DNA of 64,000 nucleotides from Anseranas semipalmata (GCA_013399115.1 VXAA01003374.1:25653-89652); one strand, 5' to 3'; positions 11,590 through 24,280 are shown, counted from the first letter of the stretch. Numbers and translations: made by a program. Notes: generated by a model not told the origin, from the sequence alone.

Positions 11590-12506
11590 CCATCAGAGAG
11601 CATTGCCATTTTCTTAGCTGCTTCCTCCTGAATTCCTGACATTACAAATTCCAGTCTCTGTTACCAAATACACTCAAGCTTATGAACATATGAAATTCCA
11701 TTTCGGTATAAATCAGACTTACCATCTCCATCCTATATATATATATATATATTTGCCTCTGCTTAATAAAAATCTGGCTTAGACAAAGCAGAATGTATTT
11801 GGCATCATAGTTGCTTTCCATGACAGTATGAAAAAGATGTCAGGCTGCCAGAACCTCGTACTCTCCTACATCATGTTTTCTGTTTCCGTTGCTTTCTTTT
11901 AAGAAATGACAGGAGTAAAATTGAATTTAATCTCAGTGCTTCCACGTAACACTCCTGTAAATTATCCTGGTGTTATTTAAGATATTTTCAAGCAAGGATT
12001 ATTGGGCTTCTTTTTTCAGGAGAAAGGAGAAAAAGGCTTTTTTAAGTTTCTGTACAAATAGGAGACTAGTATGTTAAAATGCAGATTTGTTTGATTTTGA
12101 GCTTCAGAAGGTGCTGTTCCACTATCTGGAAATGCAAAGGGTAAGTGCCATGCTTTCCAGCCCTGTTGCTGGTAAGAACTTGTACTGGCCTATGGACAAT
12201 AAGGAACAGTGATACACATTTACAACAGAGGATGAGCTCTGATTGCTAGTCATACCGTGCCTAGGAGAATTCAGTTCCTCTGAGTGCATTTTGATTTTCA
12301 ATGAAAAACACCAGATCCAGGATGGCTCCACCATATGCAATACAGTATAGCACTTGGAAATCACATTTACTATGATGTATTGACAGTGAAATCAAGTGTG
12401 GTGGGATTGTAGGAAGGAATAGATCAAAACCCCAAGCTTCTCACCAAAACATGGTAAAAGCAATTCTATTTATAAGGGTCCTTCGGTTAGTGTGATGCTA
12501 TTTTGT
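11590..12506. other. Unique sequence with an AT microsatellite
   Basis: No gene is recognised. A pure (AT)n run of about nine units lies at 11735-11752. The remaining sequence is AT-rich with chance frames such as 80 codons on the minus strand at 12122-12364. Confidence 0.6.
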
Positions 12507-12546
12507 AATAAATTAATTAATTAAATTAAATTAAATTAAATTAAAT
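12507..12546. repeat. (TTAAA)n / (AATT)n simple repeat
   Basis: Four-base AATT units pass into about five TTAAA units. This is a simple AT-rich microsatellite. Confidence 0.9.
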
Positions 12547-13324
12547 CTATATGAAGTTACACAGCTATCAAAGTAAATCTTTAGTTCTCCTAGATTTGAT
12601 TATCCCTATGTAAATTGTTTGCCTACTGGGCTTCTGTTCTGTCCATATGTACAACAGGATCTTCTGGGTTAATTTCAACCCTCAGCATGCATTTCCCAAC
12701 TACTCTTACCCCCCTCTGTGGAAATTAAACCGTCCTTGAGACATGCTTATATTCATGGATGACAGCATATTGATTTTGCATAACTTAAACGGCTGAGTCT
12801 TCTAATGCAACCCATTTACAGAAATTATGTGAAAATTTGCAGTATATTTGGCATGAGTGCTCTCTTTTCTTTTTTTGGTCCAGTCTCTGAGAATTATGTG
12901 ATGAGAACATCTCCATTGTCCTCTGCCTCCCCTAGAACATTTCTTCTCCGAAAGTTCAGGGACAGGTAGCAGTGAGTAGCAAATTTTATTGTCATGAGCT
13001 TGAATGTTCACCTGAATTCATATAATTCACTCCACAGTATTTCCACCAAGGATTGGATTGTTAATATTAAAATATATTCTTCAGAGATTAGAAGTAACCT
13101 TTCAAAACTAATTTATTAAAATAATGTAAAGAAATAAGCAGGCATACATCTTTTCTTGGCAGAAAGAAAGCAGTTTTGATTTATGGGCAGAGATGATCCA
13201 GTTACACATATAGTTTAGGTTTATTCAACTGGCGTATGTCCCATCACTGTATGACCTCATTGGCATCACTAACTCATAAATGTTTTCATTTACTTGAGAG
13301 GAAGGGATAATTAAAGCCATAGTT
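12547..13324. other. Unique AT-rich sequence, nothing recognised
   Basis: Only short chance frames occur and no repeat family is identified. Confidence 0.55.
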
Positions 13325-13449
13325 TGGGAATCAGGAGATATGAAACCAGTTTCTGTCCATGACACAGACTTCCTTGGTAACCTTTGGAAAGCCAGTTAAT
13401 CTCTCCTACATCTACTTCATCTCTAAACTGGGAAAAAAAAAAAAAAAAA
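13325..13449 (+). mobile_element. MIR-like SINE relic ending at a poly-A run
   Basis: The order of words fits the core and tail of MIR/CORE-SINEs: 'gggaatcaggagatatgaaa', then 'cttccttggtaacctttgga', then 'gccagttaatctctcctaca' and 'catctctaaactggg'. These correspond to the consensus phrases 'gaccttgggcaagtcactta', 'acctctctg' and 'catctgtaaaatggg'. A run of 17 A (13433-13449) follows. Identification is by recalled family wording. Confidence 0.55.
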
Positions 13450-13476
13450 GGTGCCCCCATCCCGGCTTTTGTTTCC

Positions 13477-13512
13477 TTCTCTATAGAGAGTTACTTCTCT
13501 AAAGAGAGTTAC
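13477..13512. repeat. 18-base tandem duplication with internal palindrome
   Basis: TTCTCTATAGAGAGTTAC (13477-13494) is followed directly by TTCTCTAAAGAGAGTTAC (13495-13512), differing at one base. The first unit contains the perfect 10-base palindrome CTCTATAGAG. It is probably a local slippage duplication. Confidence 0.85.
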
Positions 13513-16129
13513 CTGGGGCAGAAGTGTCCATTTGCAGGGTGCCTGATCAACAGGGTGTCAATGTTTAGAATCACAGTAACAGAATTAATCAAACACCGGT
13601 ATATCCTACGTTTAGGCAGTCTATGAAGGGACTGTGAGTATAAAGAAGGTACATTGGGCTCACTATGGTGTGCTTACATATATCAGTTAATCAGTAACCT
13701 AAGACAGAATAACTAAACCCCAATTTACCACAAGTGACTTTGTGAAGGTACCTGAACAGCTTTTTCTTCTCTTTTCCTGCTAACCACTACATGTAACAAA
13801 GGGTTTGTGCCTCGTCCGTGATCAAAGAGGGGAAAAGTCTCTTCACAGGTTTCTGTGGCTCTTTTTACCCTTCCTTCCAGAGCTGTTCTGCTGCTGCTGA
13901 GCAGTCACTGCTGCACACCCAGTGCTCTGAGATCCGCTGATGCACTCAGGTCAACAAGTGGCACTCCAAATGAATACACTGTACAGACCTGAGTGATACA
14001 CATCTTATTTATGTTTATTGTCATTTACACATCTGCTAAGTGCTCAGCAGAAGTGGCAGGGCTTACTTCCCTCAGCTGTTATCCAGGAAATCAATGAAGC
14101 TCTCATGTGAATACAAGCTTATCTGTGTAAGTAAAGACTACACAGCCATATCTCTTATGAGACTGACTACCCAGAAAAATAAAACCCAGAAGAAAAAGGA
14201 GTAGAATCTTTCCTTAGTAAACATGATTGAATTCACTTTGCACTCCCTAATAATTCAGTGTTTGTCACTAAAAGAGTGCAAAAACGTTTGCCCTTTCCCT
14301 TTGTTAGGTTTGGTTGTACTCTCTGACAAACAGAAATCAATAATCCAGTTTAAGGAAAATGTGTCTATGTGCATGGAAAATGTGTCTATTTGGAGTATGA
14401 CAAAACTGTGACTTTCTGAGACTTATCCAAACTTCCTTTATTGACATGATCTTGAAAGTTGGCTAGAAATTCTGCTGGAGTTTTAATAAAAACATTGTTC
14501 ATTATCTGTATTACAATTGTTCCTTGAGATCCTGCCTGTCATCGGGGACATGTTATTCTGAGCATCGCAATAACCTAGCAAAAGCACAGCCTGTATCTTG
14601 AACATTTAAATCAAAGAAAGACAAAGATGTACCAAACAACCAGAAAGAAGAAGTGAATAGGACTCTTTAGGCAGTATCATTCTGAAGTTTCATAACGCTG
14701 ATAAAAAAGCAATATAGCATCACCAGGTACTGTAATGCAATAAAACCATGACACATTGCTAGAATTGGCAAGATTAAGAGAGTCTGAGGGGACAAGCGCT
14801 GCAAGCTGAACAATCCTTTCTACCTCAGCTGATCTGATCCTGCTGGCCCAGGGAAGACCTGTCCTGAGGACATGTTACATGGTGAGAGAGTTTGCAACAC
14901 AAAGTAGCATCGGGGGAGCTTTCCTGCCCTCCCACGCCTCTCCCTGGGATTATAAAACCCACAGTTCTGCACTGATTTCACATATGCAGCAGCTCTACTC
15001 TGATGCACCTCTTTGCTCTGATAAGGTTTGCAGAAAAGTAGGAGGCAACGTCCACCTCCTCTCCCCAAAGCTGAATTTGTGAGACTGTGCAGGCAAGCAG
15101 CCCTTCAGCTATAAGGAGGACACCAGGGGATAAAAGGGATGGCGGCACCATCAGACCATGGACTATGTAGCAGAGAGGCTGGATCATGTTAGGATTGCAC
15201 ACAGCAAAGTAGCAGTGCTGAATGCTGTCAGAATTGTCTGGTGCCACACCGAACAGCGGTATTACCCTGCTACCTCCAAGCCAGCCCTGGTAAGGTGAGA
15301 CCTGTTAACACCACGAGAGCAGTCAGCGGTTATACCTGGTAGCACAGACGAGGGACGTGCACCGTCAGCAAGTTTCAAGGTTTCGAGAACAGGTTAGCTC
15401 AAGATTTACAGCATTTCTAGCTTTCAGATGGCATGGAAGTACCTTGAGAACAGCTTTTTTTCCTGTATTCAGCAATCTGCTTCCCATTCTGGCCACAGTC
15501 CAGAAATATGGAAGAAAAAAAGTGCAGAAAAAAAAAAAAAGGAAAGGCAGTAACTAAATATTTCAGAACCTTCAGAAAGATTTAGTTTGAGCAATGCTTT
15601 AGAAAAGGGCAAAAGGCCAGTAGAGAAGTGGGGTGGTTTCTTTCTTCCAAAAGCAATTTGTCCTTTCCCTATCATTTAAGTTAACCAAATTAAGCAAGTA
15701 CTTTCTTGTCCAAGAGTACTTATGCAGTTTGTGGGTCTTCTTTATTATATAATCTGCGAGTTTTGTTCACAGCTTTTCCAGTGGCTTTGGTCTGTTTCCT
15801 AAGTGGATTCTCTGGTGCCTACTACTTGGCTGTGCTTTCATTGCAGGTTTTCCTTTGGTGACAGCAGTAATTTGGTTGCCTTTCCTCTACTTACCTGCCT
15901 GTTTTTGCAGAATTCATAGGACTACTCATAGTGTCATAGATCCTCTGCTGCTGTGTCAGATTTGGTCAAAATGGACCAACAGTTTCAGTAGTTGTTGAAG
16001 GGAGATCAGCAGTAAAGCAAAGACAGACAGTAGGATCACAAGAGTCTAATTTCCTTGGGAAACCTGGCTAAAATAAATTCTAACACTCATTTGGATCATA
16101 ACCTCTTTCTGGTCCTCATGAACATCAGT
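13513..16129. other. Unique sequence, no gene recognised
   Basis: Frames reach at most about 89 codons and have no known domain. A 15-base direct repeat, GGAAAATGTGTCTAT, occurs at 14354-14368 and 14375-14389 with a 6-base spacer. A-rich runs lie near 15514-15545. No RNA gene is identified. Confidence 0.55.
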
Positions 16130-16300
16130 TTGTGAGTCCTCACACCACCTCATTTGGGTAGGTTACATACACACTCCCTCTGCAAATAAGGAGAAGGAAG
16201 CAGCAAAGGGAATTACCTTCCCAAGAACACAAAGCATCTATGGCAGGCAAGCACTCAAATTTCTCAGATGGCTTTGGGGATGAAATTCTGGCCCCACTGA
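16130..16300 (-). mobile_element. Possible MIR/L2-like relic
   Basis: The segment 'ctctgcaaataaggagaagg', then 'gggaattaccttcccaagaa' and 'cacaaagcatctatggcagg' follows the order of the old amniote phrase family 'acagatgaggaaactgagg', 'cttgcccaaggtcacacag', 'tggcag'. It is heavily diverged and its limits are approximate. Confidence 0.35.
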
Positions 16301-18519
16301 CACCAAGGCAGGTCAGCACAAGGAATAGCCACATACAGATCCTCTACAGACACAGCTACTCTATTTGTCTGCACAAAGTCCTTATCAAGAAGCCTGGTCA
16401 GTCATTCTTTCAGGTAGGTGGAAACGAAATTTTACAAATGTTACATGTATATTCCCAGATGTGGGTGACAATATTGCAAGCCCACCTCTCCTCAAACCTT
16501 CCTACCAAAGAATATGCTCTGTCTCACAAAGTTATGTCCTATTTCACATCACATCTCCATAGTATTTATGGGCAATGTGCTATTTCTGTTTAGATCCACG
16601 TGCCAAGATGTCCATATCAGAATCAGGTCAGACTCGATACCTACACAAAACCCTCCAGCTCTGGAAGGGGCAGTGATCCAGGAGCACAACGAAATGCAAC
16701 TAACTGAGCAGTGTCTAGATGGGGAGTCTGATGTGTTTGTGATGAGCATACTGGTGGTCAAATTACTGCAAGGAAATCATTGTGAGCTGACAACCAGAGC
16801 TTATTTATTAATATAGGCTGAATGACTAATTTATGGCCAGATATTTTTAGCCTTTTAGACAGCATCTATTTCATTATTTAAGATGTTTAATTATGTACCT
16901 GTCTAATTAATATCTGAAGAAAATAGGTTTCTTTGCTACACTGTCTTTAGCAAAGAGCAATAAATACTCATATTAACCCCAACCTCTCCTAATGCTGACA
17001 GTCTTTAAGTTGAAAATTTTTAACACCCTTCATGTTATGTCAAATGAGGGAGGGCTGATTCTACCTATACGAGTGTTATAATGACAAAAAACAAACACCA
17101 AATAAAGCAATGCATCTGACCAGCAAAAGCACCAAAAGAAATGGAAGTTATTCCTGTTTAGATTAATAATTGTTCAGTTCAGGCCAGAAGACTGATTTCA
17201 ATAGAGATTACCTGTATACAACAAGAACAATTTTGTTCACTTCCTGCAGGTGTGTAAGGTAAAATCAATATTAATGACTTCTCACAAAGAATCTCCTCTC
17301 AAGGTCTGCATATCTCTCTTTGGTCTGTCTTCTCAAACAGTTTTAGTAAAAGAGTACAAAATGTTCCCAAACTGGAAAAAAAAAAATGGTTTCATCTTTA
17401 AAATGACAGATCAGATAGAATGAAATATTTTTTTAAAAAAATCAGCATTTTAACATATCTAAAAATAAGGGTTTGTTCTGTGTTTCAGTTAAATACAGCA
17501 AATAACATGGGGCAGGATAGGGCTACAAAACAAATGTGTAGCTTTGTTCAAACTGGAAGTGAGCATGAAGGAATCAGGGATACCGAGCTGCCCAGAAGGA
17601 AAGAAGGTAGGTTGTGATTTAGATTGGGAAAAACTGGTATGAAACAAACAGCTGTTCAGACATCTAAGATCTTTTCATGTTCATTCTGCGAAAGGAGGAC
17701 CGCTGTATTTACCTGTGTGCACTATAGAGATGGGTCCTTTGCTGAATAGTTAGACCAGATTTTTTGACTGGTTAGATGTCAAGCTTTTCATCCCGATTTG
17801 TTTTACCCTGCTTAGATGTAACTGCTGGTCCTTTTGTGGATGGTAACACATGTGGAGCTCACAGCCACCTCTACTGCACGTGATTTGAGGGGCTGCTGTT
17901 TATTTCCCACATCATATACACTATTTCTGCCAGGTGCCTGAGATGAAAGCACTCATCTCTATTTTATTTCATAACATCTTTTATCAACTAGTCACCGAAC
18001 CTTCATGTGTCCAGGTGTGCGCATAGATCTATAAAGCGAACAGTCATCTCTGCTGATGCCTTTCATTTTGTGATCCCTGTAAATGGTGAGAGTACTACTG
18101 TCTGCCCTCTGTGCCAATGCCTGGGAACTCACTACATTGAGCATCTCCCTTAGCAGCACCATCAGAAAAGAAATGGCTTCAAGCAGAGACTAGCAGTTGC
18201 TCAGCATCTTGGCAAATGAGTCTTTGCAGTCTTTTTGTCTCTAAGTATTTTTTTAAAAGGCTGGACCAGTCAATGTGACAGTTCAGCCCTGTATAAAAAG
18301 TCCCAGCTCACTCTCCTGGCATGTGACTTACTGGGTCCCTGCATGAGCTGAACCAACTCATGAAAATGGCAGAAAATAAACCCAAAAGAAATGCATGGAT
18401 TTTGATAATTTCAGTGATTTAAATTGGCTAAGGGAAGGGTTTGACTGACACGAGTAGGCACAAGAGAGTGAGGCAAGAATGTAGAGGAGCAACAGAAACC
18501 TCACCCTTTGGCAAGTTGC
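16301..18519. other. Unique sequence, no gene recognised
   Basis: Several overlapping frames of 65-117 codons at 16240-16820 have no recognisable domain and lie on both strands. The rest is AT-rich unique DNA with an A-run near 17374-17385. Confidence 0.5.
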
Positions 18520-18592
18520 TGCACAAGCTTAGTGACAACACAGCCTCAGTTTCTTTGTATGTAAATGGGAGATAATCCATAGCATGGGCAGG
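18520..18592 (+). mobile_element. MIR-like SINE relic fragment
   Basis: 'cagcctcagtttctttgtat' followed by 'gtaaatgggagataatccat' matches the hallmark phrase 'cctcagtttcc', 'tctgtaaaatggggataat' of MIR-type elements. Only this core portion is recognisable. Confidence 0.5.
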
Positions 18593-20754
18593 ATTTTCTG
18601 AGGTAAGAGGATCACTGGATGGGAAGGGAAGGTGCAGAAAGGTGAGGGGAAAGACAAACTCATCTGTGCAGTGAAGGAGAAGGCACATCAGGGAAGGGCG
18701 CCAATTTATTGTTAATAGGATGGCTGTAATCCCAAACCTGTCTTCCCTTAGGCATACCACTGGAAATATTGTACTTTCACTCCTTCCTCAGAGGACAGAA
18801 GCATTTCTGCTGACTCAGACTTATTGAAATTGCAGTTTCACTAGAAAAGGCACATGCAGTCTTTCTCAGAGCTGGTGACCTCGGCTGGGGTTCTACCAGC
18901 AAGAGATGCGTTGATCTGTGTCAAGTTGCTCTCTGGCATGTTTTCTACCTTGTAGGACAGTAATCTCTACTGTGTGGGAGACCAGCTTTGCTCTCCGGGA
19001 ACTGGGGCACCACAGGAGCAGCTTGCTACAGTTCCTTCTGTTCCTTCCCACAATCACTACCCACCCACCCAGGTACATCCCAGACTCTGCTTGTCCAATT
19101 CTCAGGACAAAACCAAAGCCACCGCCAGCTCTCTCTAGCAGAGGCTTGGATGCCACACGTGTCAGTGGACTGTTCCTGGTGACATGGACAGCTCTCCTGC
19201 CTTTGAGGAGCTTCAGCATCTCCTGCTGCAGCCAGTTGTGATGCAGTGAAAAACAGGCCACAGATCAGGGCTGCCTGAAAGCCATCAATGCGGAGTGTTC
19301 ACCAAGTGACAGCGCGGGCTGGAGCCACACATCTGGGCAGAGGAGCTCCTGTGTTCAAACACTGAAACATGACTCATTTTCTGATAGGCACCAGCTGCAG
19401 ACTCTTTGGTGTGCAAATAACCTAATTTCAGCTTGGAATAGGAAAAACAAAGCATCCAGCATTTACCTGTTTACTTTACTTTTTGTTCTACAACTCATGG
19501 AATATAAATGACCAGTTACTGAGTTGCTGGCCAAGATTATTTAAAATTTTTCATACACTATGGATGAATACAGAAGCATCAGTCTTAGTGTAAGGCACTT
19601 TATGATTGGTATTCATGGAGATTTGCAACTAGAAATTCCTTTTTTTCCCTGCCCTACTGAAAACTTGTTCTTTGTAGTGACTTAAGGTTGTTCGTTCCAC
19701 ACTTTTTTATTTAATGACAGAAGGTACATGATGTCATCATAAAACATTTTTTGTCAAGTTCCTTACCTCATCATTATACATTCAGCTATGTTAAGAAAGG
19801 TCAAACAGGGAGAAGGGCTCTGAGAGAAGAGCCAGGATTTTTTTTCCCTCAGGATTATTTTATTTCAGTTAAATTGCAAAGAGCTGCTGCATCTTGGTTT
19901 AGTTTCTGTTTCCTCTGTCTCTAGTCTCAGCAGGCTTCTTGCTGGTTTGCATTTCAAGAATTCCTTCCTCCAAGTGTCCACCACTTTCTGGGATGACTGT
20001 GGAGCCCTTGTATAAGGAACTGTGCTTCTGACTCATCCCATGCTGCAGTTTGTCCCCATTCTGGATCAGTGCTTTTCAGGTCTGTGCCACACTGAGGAGA
20101 GTATAAACCTTTAGAAGACAAAGATGAATGTCCATTTAATTGTGTCAAACAGCGTGGAGACAGCGCTAAACTCTCTGTTGGCCTCCTCTGGTCTCACGCC
20201 TGCCACTGCTCCTTCCTTCTGCCTGGCCTTCCTCAGCTTCTTGTATCTGCAGTGTCCCTGGAGGCATCTTTAGTCCTGCGGTGACTTGAACCTTTCACGG
20301 TGCTCTTCCTGGCTTTTCTGCATACAACCCCATCCTCTTTCTTGTCCTCCAGGCTGAACACAGCCCAGTGTCCTCTGCCTTCACAAGGACATGAGGGCTA
20401 GAAGCAGCTTTCAGGGGAGGCATGTGGTTGTGCTCACAAATGTCAGCAAAGCCAAGAGAAAAGGCATTTCCAAAACAACACTGGAGACTTGGAAAGTAGG
20501 TCAGGCAGCTTCTGGTCACCGGGATTACTGGGCAGCAGAGTTCAGATCTGTGCCCAGAGCTGTCACAGCCGGCGAGCAGAGGGGGGTTGCTATTGGAAGT
20601 GTGTTTGGACCAGTCAAGTGAATGTGGCATCCACACAGGCACTGGACCATCCAATTAACTGGTTTAAATTGGCTGACCTGAACTCCAGGTTTTATCTGGG
20701 TACATGCAAGTAACACCACGGAGCGTAGACCAGTGCTAGGCGCGCTTCCCCAGA
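18593..20754. other. Unique sequence, no gene recognised
   Basis: Overlapping frames of 60-122 codons on both strands (18893-19261, 20295-20720) carry no domain I recognise. No repeat family is identified with confidence. Confidence 0.5.
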
Positions 20755-20832
20755 GGGTGTGATCCTGACCCTATTGAAATCGGATGGAGGGTTGTCAACA
20801 TCTCCAGCTGGAGCAGAGCTGAACCCTTTGTC
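20755..20832. repeat. Relic of an ancient amniote MITE-like repeat
   Basis: 'gatcctgaccctattgaaat' followed by 'ctggagcagagctgaaccct' matches the old repeat wording 'gatcctgacccattgaagtc', 'ggagcaggatcaggccct'. The fragment is about 78 bases and mutated. Confidence 0.5.
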
Positions 20833-21549
20833 ACTACAATTATTTCAAGTCTACTTCATACTGATTTTAACTATAAAAATCCCCCTAGGAACACTCCTTG
20901 TTTACAAAATCACCTCCTGCTCTGACTGAAGCATTCATAACTCAGTTGTTAGCCACAATAATGAGTTGACAATTTCCTCCAATTGACACATTTCATTCAA
21001 GACATATTATTGTAACCATGGCTGCCTAAAATGTACAAAATCAGGTTCAGCAGAAGTGTTTTTTACTGACGCATAAACAAAAAAGTCTCAAAGACCACTG
21101 TTGTTTTCTTGCCTTTTGACTGGGACTGTTGTTTCATAGACAGGTGGAAAAAAATCATTAAATTTGCAGAAGGAAATAATTTTATGGGCTCTCTGGTGTG
21201 GGTTTCTGCTTGTGCTTCCATCCCAAATTCAGAAGCAGTTTTGGCAGCTGACACACCCTTTTGAGAGGTGACTTGAGCCCCTTATGGACCTCTCCTGGTT
21301 TGGAGGAATGTTGGATCCCCAGCAGAACATGGGAGCTGGCTTTACCATGAAAGAAAAGGGACAAAACCACTTAACTCCATTTCATCTTCCCAAAGGGTCG
21401 GGGAAGGTGAAAGGGGAGGAGGGGAGAACTCCAGCTGCAGCAGTTTAAATCTATTTTAATAATGTCTCACGGCCTTGCGGTGTACATGAAAGACAATGGG
21501 CGGGTACAATTAATAATGATTGGTTTGCCATTACAGTGATAAATAACAT
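20833..21549. other. Unique sequence, no gene recognised
   Basis: Short chance frames only. A G/A-rich block lies near 21398-21430. Confidence 0.55.
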
Positions 21550-21573
21550 TAAATAGCTCTTTAGAGCTATTTA
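21550..21573. other. 24-base near-perfect palindrome
   Basis: TAAATAGCTCT (21550-21560), a 2-base TT centre and the exact complement AGAGCTATTTA (21563-21573). The two 11-base arms are perfect. It could extrude as a cruciform or serve as a dimeric protein-binding site. The AT-rich outer arms contain TAAATAG/CTATTTA, close to the MEF2 core CTA(A/T)4TAG but lacking its full form. Confidence 0.75.
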
Positions 21574-22526
21574 GGGCCTTCCTTTCCTTCTTGTTTTTGG
21601 TGGCAGATGGTGTAAAATCCCTGGGCTCTTTGGACCTTGACCTCCTGCAGATGTTGGGATGGGACAAAATGGTCCTCAGGATGGTAGAGAGGGAAAGAAA
21701 ATGAAAACCCTTCTAATGTACCGTATCAGGGCTAGCAGTGGGGTGGACCACTAACTGCTTTTTTATTACTGTCACTTACCAGCTCTGATTCTTCAGTACT
21801 TAAAGAGTTATGTCAGCAATTGTGAGGCAGCTGAAAGGGAGAGTGGATGCATGTGGTGGTGAAGTATTATTGGAAATCAGACCAATAGAAGATGAATGAA
21901 AGATTATGAGAGGGGCAAACTACCATAGTTAGCAATGCTGTAACAAACTAGACATTGATATATTGTCCTCTTGGAGATATTCTGACAGCCTATTATAGTT
22001 CCCTTAATGAGGTTGTCATGCGTTTCTCTTTTTGTAGCTATTAAAATCTTGTCTACATCTGCTGAGGTTTGCTTCAGAGAGGAGGAGGAGGGGGGCCTTG
22101 ATAGTTTGCAGTCTGCACTTGTTTGGTAGTCAGGGTCATACCTGACCTGGTAGCAGAGGGGGATATTTAAGATTGCCCCAGATGCACAAGTTCAGTGGAT
22201 TTTCAAAGAAAAATAACCTCCATAGTGAAAGAAACATTTCCGTGGTTGTATCTCACAGTGAGGTGAAGGCATGATGGATGTTAATATGACTAATGGGAAC
22301 TTTCTACAACCATTCCCAGATCTACCCAGATGGTGAGATAATGTGGTATGTGGGTCTCATTAAATATAAAAATCCTGCACATCACCTCTGAATTACAATG
22401 TTAGCAAGCTGCACAGCTAAGTACATGAACAAGGGTAATCTGACTCTCTCCAAAATGAGGAACAAAAAGACTCATGTAAGGATTTTCTTCAAAATAATTA
22501 ATGATTCCCATGAGTAATATGTATAA
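21574..22526. other. Unique sequence, no gene recognised
   Basis: No coding, RNA or repeat feature is identified apart from a GGA-rich block near 22080-22097. Confidence 0.55.
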
Positions 22527-22527
22527 A

Positions 22528-22591
22528 GATGGATGGATGGATGGATGGATGGATGGATGGATGGATGGAGAAAGAGAGAGAGAGAGAGAGA
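22528..22591. repeat. Compound microsatellite (GATG)n then (AG)n
   Basis: About ten GATG units (22528-22570) are followed directly by about nine AG units (22573-22591). This is a compound simple repeat, likely polymorphic. On the minus strand it is translated as Ile-His-Pro-Ser repeats, an artefact. Confidence 0.95.
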
Positions 22592-23559
22592 TGGGGGAAG
22601 TGTGATGAGCATCATGTGAGCACTAGGAAGTAAAACTTCCACTGCTTGAACAGATCTCTTCCACAAGGAAGCTATTTACAGTTTGGAACAGGAAACTTTG
22701 CCCTGTTTTGCCTTTAGCTCTTTGGGTCTAACTTTGGATCTAACTTCTGACAGTCTGAGAGGAGGGTGGTGTAGTTCATGAGAGCTCAGGGTTTTAATCA
22801 GCCCCCTCACATGCATTTTGCTAAGCCAGTTCTCTGATTCCTGCTCAGCCCTGAGGAGTGAACAGGGGAAGGGAATCCATGACTGATACATGCAGCTGAG
22901 GAATCTGCCAGGGCCGGGAATCTTGTCTGCATCTGAATAAGGCTGCTTTAGGGCCACCAGCTCCCAGCTGCAGGGCACAAAGCAGCCATTCCTTCTCACA
23001 GGCTCTGAGCCTTGATACTTAACATTTAAGAACTTTCAAATTCATTTTGAATGAAACCTTTTTGTCCCATCAACATTTTCTACTCAAACACTTCAGACAA
23101 GGACATTTAATGCATCAAATCAGACGCACCAAGTTAATTTCCTGCAATTAGAAATGATACAGTTTGATAATTCCTCCACAGGGCCATCTTTATTCTAAAG
23201 TCTCTTGAAAAATTTCCCAATGCATCCAGTTTGTACATCTTTATTGTAGTTTAATAAACAGAAAGTGCATGGATATGTGCTGTAATGGGAAACCAGAAAG
23301 CCAGCATGTAAAATCATTTGGGATTTGATGTCTGAGTCATCATTAAACTAGGATTTGCAATGAATATGTCAGATGTCTTAACACTGCTCCACAAGCGGTA
23401 TAGAAAATAAGCTCCCCCTGCTCTAATGAGGCAGAGAGAAATGGGTGAATACATTTTGATACACAATGCATCAGTGTCTGGTTTGTTTTAGTGAAACAGT
23501 AACCTCTCTCCCTTTTCCTGGGTAAATGCGGTACAATAGACTAACGCCACATGAATCTA
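22592..23559. other. Unique sequence, no gene recognised
   Basis: A minus-strand frame of 107 codons (22676-22999) has no recognisable domain. Nothing else is seen. Confidence 0.5.
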
Positions 23560-24280
23560 TTATGTCTTGTAGGGCTTTTAGCAGGAGTATGACTGTTTAA
23601 CCAGGCAGTGACACGAGAAGAATTACTATCCGACACTCCAGCTGAAAGTAGAGATTTTTATTGATTCACCGCACTGGCCTGCCATTTTAGCTTTGATTGA
23701 GAGCCTTTCATGAATCCTAAAAGGTAACACTCCTTCATTGAAAACAACAGCAGGCGGTCAGGCCCGGACTTAAACCATCTGCCAGCTTAAAAGAAAGATG
23801 AAGGTGTTTCCCAAAGCATCTACTAGCCTAGATCTATCCAGTAGATCTATCATTCCAACTATTACATATCCAGGCTGACACACGAGAAATGCTTGTGAAG
23901 TCTTTGACTGGAGGTTTCATGTAGATCTAATTATCAAAAGTGATATAATATGGAAACTAATTACACCCAGCAGCACAGTAGCTGTAACTTCCCTCATTCA
24001 CTTTCTCTCTTCTGAAACAAGTTGTAACTTCACATCCCAGAAATTGTGATAACCTTTTCTTTCTTTTTTTTATCTCTTTTGAAGGATTTTGTCTTTGTTT
24101 ATTGTAGATCAGCTGTGATGCAGAAACTTCTTTGAATTAGCTGTCTTCCTAAAAGCAGAATGTTCTATTTCATTTAAACAAAAGAGATTTGCATTCCCAA
24201 GCAAATCCGAGCTCAGAGTGGCGTGTGAGCAGTGTGCATGTTTACACATTGGTGAATATTCATATAGCGCTGGTTCCATG
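23560..24280. promoter_or_regulatory. Enhancer-like unique block
   Basis: This block has balanced composition, no repeat-like decay and many transcription-factor-like words. These include ATTTGCAT at 24187-24194, TGATTGA/TTGATT-type words near 23660-23700, the palindrome GAATATTC near 24255, and AGATCT-containing direct repeats near 23830-23850. The texture resembles conserved noncoding elements around developmental genes. Conservation was not tested, so the call is inference. Confidence 0.3.
24186..24207. promoter_or_regulatory. Inverted octamer-type (POU) motif
   Basis: GATTTGC at 24186-24192 and its exact complement GCAAATC at 24201-24207 flank eight bases. The left arm forms ATTTGCAT, the reverse complement of the octamer ATGCAAAT bound by POU/Oct factors. 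Symmetric spacing is compatible with dimer binding. Function is not shown. Confidence 0.45.

Noticed and set aside
22528..22591. Regular GATG/AG repeats considered as a CRISPR-like array
   Set aside because: The units are 2-4 bases with no spacers. It is a compound microsatellite.
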